From assembly GCA_026394025.1 (NCBI GenBank), contig JAPKZC010000330.1:21833-28958 (forward strand): 7,126 nt of DNA. Reading direction: 5' to 3'. The position numbers and the translations under genes are program-made. Each line of letters starts with the position of its first letter. Position 1 is the first letter of the stretch. Below are positions 1 to 5,316 of this stretch, piece after piece. Source of the stretch: Candidatus Solibacter sp. (GTDB taxonomy: Bacteria > Acidobacteriota > Terriglobia > Bryobacterales > Bryobacteraceae). A model generated the notes under the pieces. That model was given only the letters and a program-made list of their open reading frames with translations, ran no database searches and was not told the DNA's origin.

Positions 1-130
1 GAAGATCAAGACCCTGCCGGCCGACGATATTCAAGACCTGAAGGCTGGAAACCCACAGAAGATTATCATGATGCGAAATCTCTACCGCGCCATCGAAGAT
101 GTCGCTACTCTCGCGGGAGTGAAGCTGTGA
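1..130 (+). CDS. 3' end of an unrecognised gene, first in the operon
   Basis: The reading frame starting at base 2 is open from the window edge to TGA at 128-130 and gives 42 residues ending in VATLAGVKL. The piece is mostly helical in character, with charged residues and a final amphipathic helix (NLYRAIEDVATLAG). I recognise no family from so short a C-terminus. It belongs to the operon because its stop codon overlaps the GTG start of the HNH gene by 4 bases (GTGA, 127-130), and the ribosome-binding site for that gene (GGGAG, 115-119) lies inside it. Codon use looks natural and there is no stop in the frame, so I take it as a real gene tail. Its function may decide what the whole module does, but it cannot be read from this window. 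Confidence 0.7.
   Translation, partial: KIKTLPADDIQDLKAGNPQKIIMMRNLYRAIEDVATLAGVKL
115..119 (+). promoter_or_regulatory. Shine-Dalgarno site for the HNH gene
   Basis: GGGAG lies 7 bases before the GTG at 127. This supports the GTG start that overlaps the previous stop codon. A later start would remove the 4-base overlap pattern shared by every junction in this operon. Confidence 0.6.
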
Positions 131-600
131 GTCTTCTAAGCTGGAGGCCCAAACCGATCCGACTTCGTCACCCTCGCAGGTCGCGCGGGCTGGGTGCCCA
201 ACCTCTCCCACATTTTGATGGCGGCCAAATCTCGGCGGACACCAGAATCTTCGTATGGCAAAGAGATCAAGGTCGTTGCAGAAACTGCGGCTCGACACAG
301 GACCTTCAGTTTGACCACATTATTCCACGGTCCTTTGGAGGCGCTGGAACGGCAGCAAATGTCGAATTGCTGTGCAAGACCTGCAATATACGGAAAGGTG
401 CGCGTTTGTTTGCGCCAATGCACAGAAGCAGCGATGGGCCCAGCATAACGAGCGCGAACTCCCCGCGGGAAGAACAACGCGCTATCCAGCATGACACGGC
501 TCAGTGTAGCCTTCTGGGCCGCGACGCCGGCTCAAACTTCTGCTCTGAAACGGGTTGGTTCGTTTTTCGAGAATCTAACAAGAATGGAGATCAAAGGTGA
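127..600 (+). CDS. HNH endonuclease
   Basis: This 157-residue protein carries a clear HNH (beta-beta-alpha metal) nuclease core at about residues 40-92. It shows C51-x2-C54 (RCRNCGS), the D63-H64 pair in DHIIPRSFGG with H64 the expected general base, N78 in AANVELLC, and C83-x2-C86-N87 followed by RKG. The two CxxC pairs would hold a structural zinc, and the His/Asn set would bind the catalytic metal for a DNA nick or cut. The first 30 residues are rich in Arg and Pro and may help bind DNA. Residues from about 96 on show no domain and look disordered. Start GTG 127 overlaps the previous stop, and the stop overlaps the next start (GTGA, 597-600). In a BREX-like context it is a plausible effector nuclease, but free-standing HNH genes also occur in many mobile elements. 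Domain assignment is firm; the role is inference. Confidence 0.88.
   Translation: MSLLSWRPKPIRLRHPRRSRGLGAQPLPHFDGGQISADTRIFVWQRDQGRCRNCGSTQDLQFDHIIPRSFGGAGTAANVELLCKTCNIRKGARLFAPMHRSSDGPSITSANSPREEQRAIQHDTAQCSLLGRDAGSNFCSETGWFVFRESNKNGDQR
586..589 (+). promoter_or_regulatory. Shine-Dalgarno site for the 257-aa gene
   Basis: GGAG lies 7 bases before GTG 597 and sits inside the end of the HNH gene. It fixes the start of the next gene at the GTG that overlaps the HNH stop codon. Confidence 0.6.
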
Positions 601-1370
601 CATTTGAGCAAGGATTTGCTGAAGCTGAACGAGCGGCAAGCGCCGCGGGCAAAGTTGTCGGGGCGCTCGCTGGGGCGGTGAAACAGCTACAAAGGGCAGC
701 GTCAGAAGGCGACCTTTTTAAGATGCGAAAGTCCTCCGAGCGACTTGCGACAATTCTTGAATCCACGCGGCAGGACGTCCTTAACGCGAGATCCGCCTGG
801 CCATTTAGCCCTGAGGAAGAAGAGAAATATCTCCGGGATTCCTATGCCGGGGAGGTCATTGATGCAGCGAAGGCTGAGAGCCTTCAAATCCAACAACGAG
901 ACGAGGGACTCGTGGTGTTTCCTTCGATCCTTCGGATTCTCCCGTCTGAGCGTGTGGTCAAGATCAACCGTAAAAAGGTGCAAGCGGTTCGGCCCTCCCG
1001 CTTGGTGAAGACGCTCAAGGCTATTCAATCGAGAAAGCCAAAGGCGACGCCGGAAATTCTTCTGGAAGTGCTTCACCGCACGTACCGTCTCATAGTCGGA
1101 AATGAATACGGCAAAACGGTCACGCTCGCTAGCATCTACGATGCCCTTACACTGCTTCCGGGATCCACAGCAAACTACGATCAGACTGATTTTGTCCGCG
1201 ATCTGTTTCTCCTCGATCGAAGCGGCGTGACGCGGACGAAGTCCGGGGCTACCTATTCACTGCCAGCCAGTACCGGGACAAAAGGGGCCAAGGGTACCTA
1301 CTCCTTTGTCGCTCCGGACGGCGAAACAGTGAGCTATTACGGAATTCGATTCAATGAGGTACCCGCATGA
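597..1370 (+). CDS. Unknown protein, helical N-terminus and possible winged-helix C-terminus
   Basis: I do not recognise this 257-residue protein. Residues 1-65 are alanine- and charge-rich with heptad-like spacing and no membrane segment or signal peptide, suggesting a helical bundle or coiled coil. Residues 100-135 look like beta strands (GLVVFPSILRILPSERVVKI) followed by a basic stretch, KINRKKVQAVRPSRLVK. Residues 148-250 alternate helices and strands in a way that would suit a winged-helix-like fold (helices near 152-167 and 175-187, then SGATYSL and GTYSFV strands). It starts at GTG 597, overlapping the HNH stop, and its stop overlaps the next start (ATGA, 1367-1370). Position between a nuclease and an ATPase pair suggests an adaptor or DNA-contact subunit, loosely like the small partner proteins of other multi-gene defence ATPases. 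That role is inference from order and shape only; the gene itself is well supported by length and coupling. Confidence 0.8.
   Translation: MTFEQGFAEAERAASAAGKVVGALAGAVKQLQRAASEGDLFKMRKSSERLATILESTRQDVLNARSAWPFSPEEEEKYLRDSYAGEVIDAAKAESLQIQQRDEGLVVFPSILRILPSERVVKINRKKVQAVRPSRLVKTLKAIQSRKPKATPEILLEVLHRTYRLIVGNEYGKTVTLASIYDALTLLPGSTANYDQTDFVRDLFLLDRSGVTRTKSGATYSLPASTGTKGAKGTYSFVAPDGETVSYYGIRFNEVPA
1356..1359 (+). promoter_or_regulatory. Shine-Dalgarno site for the 322-aa gene
   Basis: GAGG lies 7 bases before ATG 1367 within the end of the 257-aa gene, and supports the start that overlaps the upstream stop codon. Confidence 0.55.
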
Positions 1371-2335
1371 TCGCTTCCATACAACCTGGCGATTGGCTCC
1401 GCTATATCGGAGAGGAATACTTAACCACTTTCATCGGAGACGGCGGCTCGGCCATCAAGTTTGCCGTTCCAATGGATGATGGCTTGCGTTCCGATCTCTT
1501 CGACGGGCTTGCCGCCATCGGTGATCAAGCAGGTTATCTCGTCGTCAAGATCAACGCCGCGGAGACGAAAGTTAACATGGTAGATGAAATATTCTTCCGG
1601 ACTGCGGAACAGATCCCTTGGCACATCTTGAGCCGAAAGGTAATCGCCAAGCTCGCTGCTGAATCGGGCTATTCATGGGTAGATTGCGGCGACGGTCCAC
1701 TCTACCGCCACCTTGCGGACGAGAACCAAGTTGATCCCCAAATGCTTCTTCTGGATTTGAAGAAGTCCATCGGGAACAAGGTGTTTAAGCACCGTAATCT
1801 TTCCAAAGACTTTCGCGTTGCGATGACCCATCTATGTATCGCTGAGCTCTCGGGGGGGCAAGATGGCACGACCACAATCAAAGTGCTGACCGAGTGGTTG
1901 ACGGGGCGCAACAAGGCGATGAGCGCAGTGAAACCGTTTCAGATCTTTCGGAAGATCAATCGCGCTACCGCGCGGTATTTCTTCGAGTCGTTGCTCCATT
2001 GGGTAAGATTAGCGGGATATCCAGGTGTGGTGATTGTGATGGACGCTCAGCGTGTCATGCTAGCGCGCAACCCGCACGATCTCGGCTTGTTTTACAGTAA
2101 GGCTGCCGTCCTGGACACCTATGAGGTATTGCGCCAATTTATAGACGCAGCCGACCAACTGGATGGATGCTTCATCACCGTAGTGCCTGATATCGCCTTT
2201 CTCGAGGACCTTGGCCGCGGCATACGCAGGTATGAGGCGTTGATGTTCAGGGTGTTCGATGAGATTCGAGACAAGCATCTGGTGAACCCCATGGCATCAT
2301 TAGTTCGGATTTCGGCAACTGTTCAAAAAACGTGA
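1367..2335 (+). CDS. BrxD-like ATPase relative with degenerate Walker motifs (probable pseudo-ATPase)
   Basis: This 322-residue soluble protein resembles the next gene product in layout but seems to have lost its catalytic residues. Residues 22-32 (FIGDGGSAIKF) sit where a P-loop would be, but there is no GKS/GKT. Residues 217-230 (GYPGVVIVMDAQRV) match the Walker B strand of its neighbour (GYSGWVLLFDEVEL), with D226 kept but the catalytic glutamate replaced by A227. Both proteins also share a W-x-x-G segment about 40-55 residues before Walker B (EWLTGRNK here, NFWSGERL there). Residues 260-290 (CFITVVPDIAFLED) fit the sensor-1 strand of the neighbour. I infer a paralogue that binds its partner, and perhaps nucleotide, without turning it over. 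It starts at ATG 1367 and its stop overlaps the next GTG. The relation is seen by eye only; an unrelated fold is possible. Confidence 0.75.
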   Translation: MIASIQPGDWLRYIGEEYLTTFIGDGGSAIKFAVPMDDGLRSDLFDGLAAIGDQAGYLVVKINAAETKVNMVDEIFFRTAEQIPWHILSRKVIAKLAAESGYSWVDCGDGPLYRHLADENQVDPQMLLLDLKKSIGNKVFKHRNLSKDFRVAMTHLCIAELSGGQDGTTTIKVLTEWLTGRNKAMSAVKPFQIFRKINRATARYFFESLLHWVRLAGYPGVVIVMDAQRVMLARNPHDLGLFYSKAAVLDTYEVLRQFIDAADQLDGCFITVVPDIAFLEDLGRGIRRYEALMFRVFDEIRDKHLVNPMASLVRISATVQKT

Positions 2336-3606
2336 CCATCATGGAAACAGATCATCAACAAATCGACTACCGGCGCGCTCTCGAAGCGCTGCGAAACGGG
2401 GTTCCGAACAGGGATGCCGTCAGTGTGTTGGGTTCTAACCAGCGTAAGGCTGAGAGTGCGTTCCTCGAAAGACTATCTTCCGTCGCGGCTTTCGCCGCGG
2501 ACGGCAAACAAGTTCCTGGCCTTCTAATTGCCGGCGGATTTGGTACGGGCAAGTCGCACTTGCTCGACTACCTTAAACACCTTGCAGTTGTGAAAGACTT
2601 CGTGTGTAGCCGGGTGGTTATCAGCAAGGAAACACCGCTCTTTGACCCTGCGAAAGTGTACCTTGCCGCCATCGACGGCGCAATGGTTCCGGGCCTGAGC
2701 GGCGAGGCGGTGCGTGAGATCGCTCTGCGACTGCAACCGAAAAGTCGGAGGTATGCCGAGTTTTTCGAGTGGGCGAACGGTCCGGCGAGCGGTCTCAGCG
2801 ACTTGTTTAAGGCTACGATTCTGCTTCACGAGAGACTTAACAACGATCCCGAACTGGTGGATCAGATCACAAATTTCTGGTCGGGCGAACGGCTCTCCGT
2901 TAGCCGGATCAGGCAAGGGTTGAAACAGATCAACTGTTCTGGCATGTATTCGCTCAAGCCGGTCAAAGTCAAAGACCTGGCTCTCCAGCGTTTCATATTT
3001 GCCTCTCGATTGATTCTTGCCGCCGGGTACAGCGGGTGGGTACTGCTCTTTGACGAAGTCGAGCTGGTGGGCAGGTACAGCCTATTACAGCGCGGCAGAT
3101 CGTACGCCGAACTAGCTCGCTGGATGGGGCGAGTTGAAGGCGAACTGTATCCCGGACTGACAGCGGTGGCTACGATTACCGATGACTTCGGTCTCGCTGT
3201 GCTGCAGGAGAAGAGCGATCGGGACATCGTGGGGGCCAGGCTGCGGGGGAAGGAGACTGACGAGTACATCACCTTGGCAGGGCGAGCAGAGACAGGCATG
3301 CGCCTCATAGAACGTGAAGCGCTAACTCTGGAGCCGCCCGACGAATCTGCCTTGGCGCATACCTATGAGCGGCTGAAGGAGATTCACTCAAAGGCATACG
3401 GATGGGACCCGCCCGAGATCCCTACTGCAGCGACTTCAGTGAGACGGGCCATGCGCTCTTATGTACGCCGGTGGGTCAACGAGTGGGATCTGAAAAGACT
3501 TTATCCCGGCGCGGAACTCTTGGCGGAGGAGGAACAAGAGATCAGGCCAACGTATGAACAGGACGACTCGCTGGAGCAGCCTTCGGAACCTTTGCAGGAA
3601 GACTAA
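2332..3606 (+). CDS. P-loop ATPase of the DUF2791/BrxD type
   Basis: The 424-residue product has a full Walker A at residues 68-75 (GGFGTGKS, followed by HLL), a Walker B at 236-242 (WVLLFDE, with D241 and E242), a sensor-1-like strand near 277-284 (TAVATITD), and an Arg-rich helix at 370-381 (VRRAMRSYVRRW) of the kind seen near the end of BrxD-like proteins. Its length fits BrxD (about 430 residues). In BREX type 2 this ATPase works with a helicase and methylation genes against phage; neither is seen here. Start GTG 2332 overlaps the previous stop but has no Shine-Dalgarno site, so translation probably depends on termination-reinitiation; ATG 2341 (codon 4) is the alternative. The last 30 residues are acidic and probably disordered. 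The stop TAA at 3604-3606 abuts a decapitated foreign coding fragment, so the operon ends at what looks like a recombination junction. ATPase assignment is firm, BrxD relationship likely. Confidence 0.85.
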   Translation: MTIMETDHQQIDYRRALEALRNGVPNRDAVSVLGSNQRKAESAFLERLSSVAAFAADGKQVPGLLIAGGFGTGKSHLLDYLKHLAVVKDFVCSRVVISKETPLFDPAKVYLAAIDGAMVPGLSGEAVREIALRLQPKSRRYAEFFEWANGPASGLSDLFKATILLHERLNNDPELVDQITNFWSGERLSVSRIRQGLKQINCSGMYSLKPVKVKDLALQRFIFASRLILAAGYSGWVLLFDEVELVGRYSLLQRGRSYAELARWMGRVEGELYPGLTAVATITDDFGLAVLQEKSDRDIVGARLRGKETDEYITLAGRAETGMRLIEREALTLEPPDESALAHTYERLKEIHSKAYGWDPPEIPTAATSVRRAMRSYVRRWVNEWDLKRLYPGAELLAEEEQEIRPTYEQDDSLEQPSEPLQED

Positions 3607-3984
3607 CGGTTCCCCCTCCTCTTTGCCATCCTTACGGTGCTGGCGTCCGCACACCCGCACGACGCGGACCGCGCATACGCCGCCCCGCGCGCACGCGATT
3701 ACGACGTCGCGGTGCCTGCCTTTCTCGCCGCCGTGCAGGCAGCGGCTGCCCGGGCGGATATCCGCAAAGACCTGGCCATACGCTGCTCAAGATCGGCGAA
3801 CCTACGCTGGCGCGCGACCAGTTTCGCGCTGGGATGCGGTTGGACCCAACCGACGCCACCGCTACGCTGGAGTACGCATTCCTCTGCTACCAGACCAAAC
3901 AGCAGGCCGAGGCACGGCGCGTCTTCGACCGCTTGCGGCGCACCGGGAACGCGACCGCGGAACAGGCCTTACACAATATCGACG
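3607..3984 (+). pseudogene. Truncated, frameshifted copy of the TPR outer-membrane gene 5' end
   Basis: From 3607 the frame gives a Sec signal peptide without its start codon (RFPLLFAILTVLASA, likely cut after ASA), then a TPR N-terminus including RDYDVAVPAFLAAVQ. It closely matches the start of the large gene at 5043, about 87% identical by eye over the shared 290 bases. Three lesions make it dead. The ATG is missing, with the ATPase stop codon standing directly before codon 2. One base is lost after 3777 (GGCC-ATACG against GGCCTATACG). Similarity stops at about 3984, near the second TPR unit, so the rest of the TPR domain and the barrel are absent. It keeps the signal-peptide region that the downstream copy has lost. 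It could be the remains of a tandem duplication or of an independent paralogue. Confidence 0.85.
3691..3984 (+). repeat. Direct repeat, copy 1 (TPR gene 5' region)
   Basis: About 294 bases match 5022-5316 in the same orientation, offset 1331 bases before the one-base indel after 3777 and 1332 after it. I count roughly 34 mismatches in the aligned coding part. The 29 bases from the GTG at 3712 are identical in both copies. Confidence 0.9.
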
Positions 3985-4004
3985 TCCCCCATTGAGTAGA
4001 ACCC

Positions 4005-4895
4005 TCAAGGACGGAGAGGCTTGCGGACGAAGACCTGGTGAAGCCGGCCCTGGCTCGGCAGGTCATACGCATTGTAGCGATCGGAGAGATGAACCACCCG
4101 ATACTCCGAGAGGCCGTGGCGCTCGAGCATGGCCCGGATGCAACTTTCCGGAAACAAGAAGAAATGCCGCGACACTTCGTCCATCCCCGACTCGGAGTTC
4201 GGCACCTCAAGGTACATCACGCCCCCAGGTTTCAGAACCCGCGCCGCGTTCCAGAGGACTCTTGAGGGCGAAGCCAGATGCTCAAGCACATCGACGAGAG
4301 TGATGCAATCGTACCGGCTGCCGGGTTGCTCTTCCAACAAGGTGTGGACATCGCCGACCCATACCGTGCCGTACTCTCGTGCTCTCTGGGCCGCCCGTTC
4401 AGAGACATCGATTCCGTAGGCGCGCCAGCCTTTTTCCCGAAAACATCGCAACATCGGCCCGTGAGCGCACCCGACGTCCAGTGCCCGAATATTCCGAAAC
4501 AGACCCATCAGATTGTGCCGCATCACACCCAGCAACCCTACCGCGCCGCGCTTCAATTCGCGCTCCAGTTCGTCAGCGATCTTGCGCTGAACCTCCGCGC
4601 GGAAATCGGCGTTGTAGGGCGGAATCACCGCCTGGAAGCGCCCGCCCATGTAGTCGTCGTAGAAGGCATTTACGATGTCGACACTGAGACGCGGGTTGCA
4701 GAACAGCAGGCCACAAACGCTGCAGCGAACCAGATCGAAAGTCGGCGGAATCTGAAAGTACAGGCTGTTCAAATCGCCGGCGTCACGGCAGAATGCACGA
4801 ACCGCTTCCCACTCCACGGTCTCCCGAGTCCTCAAATGGAGGAATTCTTTGCCACCACAGCATTCACAGACAGGGACGGGTACTAACGGCAACAT
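4005..4895 (-). CDS. Class I SAM-dependent methyltransferase with N-terminal zinc-ribbon-like region
   Basis: The 296-residue product has two CxxC pairs near the N-terminus (C10/C13 in CECCGG and C58/C61 in RCSVCGLLF), likely a zinc knuckle. A Methyltransf_23-type fold follows: motif I at 139-146 (LDVGCAHG), acidic D163 at the end of strand 2 (AYGIDV), YDCITLVDVLEHL at 195-207, and LKPGGVMYLEVPN at 221-233. Such zinc-ribbon methyltransferases are common in surface-glycan and sugar-modification clusters, so a polysaccharide-related substrate would fit the outer-membrane gene next to it; the substrate cannot be read from sequence. It points away from the TPR gene and lies between that gene's two 5' copies. 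Start ATG 4895 has AAGGAG 19 bases upstream, which is too far. The same site is 11 bases before an ATG at 4903 that opens a six-codon frame overlapping the start, so coupled translation is possible. Confidence 0.9.
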   Translation of the reverse strand: MLPLVPVPVCECCGGKEFLHLRTRETVEWEAVRAFCRDAGDLNSLYFQIPPTFDLVRCSVCGLLFCNPRLSVDIVNAFYDDYMGGRFQAVIPPYNADFRAEVQRKIADELERELKRGAVGLLGVMRHNLMGLFRNIRALDVGCAHGPMLRCFREKGWRAYGIDVSERAAQRAREYGTVWVGDVHTLLEEQPGSRYDCITLVDVLEHLASPSRVLWNAARVLKPGGVMYLEVPNSESGMDEVSRHFFLFPESCIRAMLERHGLSEYRVVHLSDRYNAYDLPSQGRLHQVFVRKPLRP

Positions 4896-4903
4896 GAAAC
4901 CAT
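4883..4903 (-). other. Six-codon mini-ORF overlapping the methyltransferase start
   Basis: On the minus strand an ATG at 4903 reads MVSCCR and stops at TAG (4883-4885), overlapping the methyltransferase start at 4895 in another frame. The only good Shine-Dalgarno site (AAGGAG, 4915-4920) is 11 bases before this ATG. It may serve as a ribosome loading point for the real gene, or be chance. Confidence 0.25.
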
Positions 4904-4989
4904 TTGATCACAGGCTCCTTCTTTAAGCTTCACCCTGACATTTCCCTGAGAACTCTTCCGGGCTGCCACACTAGTATGTCTAAGGTAGT

Positions 4990-5042
4990 ATGCGCCTCCC
5001 CATCCTCTTCGTAGTCTGCGCGCGCGCGATTACGATGTAGCG
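4990..5042 (+). other. Disconnected start and collapsed signal-peptide region of the TPR gene
   Basis: ATG 4990, with a weak AAGG 4 bases upstream, opens MRLPILFVV, matching the signal peptide in copy 1 (RFPLLFAIL). The frame then enters a GC-dinucleotide run (5017-5028) and stops at TAG 5038-5040. Counting from codon 2 to the shared GTG gives 105 bases in copy 1 (3607-3711) but 50 here (4993-5042), a net loss of 55. Since 55 is not a multiple of three, the ATG no longer leads into the TPR frame. In the TPR frame the region 4989-5042 has no ATG, GTG or TTG. Confidence 0.8.
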
Positions 5043-5316
5043 GTGCCTGCCTTTCTCGCCGCCGTGCAGGCCTCCCCCGCCCGGGCGGACATCCGCAAAG
5101 ACCTGGCCTATACGCTGCTCAAGATCGGCGAGCCCACGCTGGCGCGCGACCAGTTTCGCGAGGCCATGCGGTTGGACCCGGTCGACACCGCAGCCGCACT
5201 GGAGTACGGGTTTCTCTGCTACGAGACCAAACAGCAGGCCGAGGCGCGGCGCGTCTTCGACCGGCTGCGGCGCACCGGAAACGCGACGGCGGAGCGGGCT
5301 TTCCACAATATTGACG
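5022..5316 (+). repeat. Direct repeat, copy 2 (TPR gene 5' region)
   Basis: This is the partner of 3691-3984 and remains in frame with the full TPR/barrel gene. The two copies bracket the methyltransferase gene, so recombination between them would remove about 1.33 kb. Confidence 0.9.

Noticed and set aside
1..3606. A complete BREX or DISARM locus
   Set aside because: Only a BrxD-like ATPase supports it. No PglX methylase, PglZ phosphatase, BrxC, DrmA/B or helicase is present in the window.
3637..3999. A 120-codon frame starting at GTG 3637 as a small secreted protein
   Set aside because: The first part is the TPR signal peptide of copy 1 cut in its middle; after the one-base loss at 3777 the frame reads out-of-frame sequence.
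3992..4008. A bidirectional terminator between the pseudogene and the methyltransferase (TTGAG/CTCAA)
   Set aside because: Only a 5-pair AT-containing stem without a T run, overlapping the methyltransferase stop codon; too weak to call.
3554..4303. A 249-codon + strand open frame across the end of the ATPase gene and into the methyltransferase
   Set aside because: It is Arg/Pro-rich, overlaps the ATPase gene, the pseudogene and the antisense of the methyltransferase in the wrong frame, and shows no domain.
4278..4886. A 202-codon + strand frame opposite the methyltransferase
   Set aside because: It is antisense to a well-supported enzyme with clear SAM-binding motifs and has no domain of its own.
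4896..4989. Sigma-70-type promoter between the divergent genes (CTGACA 4935-4940 and TAGTAT 4972-4977)
   Set aside because: The boxes are 31 bases apart, far from the usual 16-18, and no better pair was found.
3607..5316. Methyltransferase as cargo of a composite transposon
   Set aside because: The flanking repeats are coding sequence of the TPR gene, with no transposase, terminal inverted repeats or target-site duplication.
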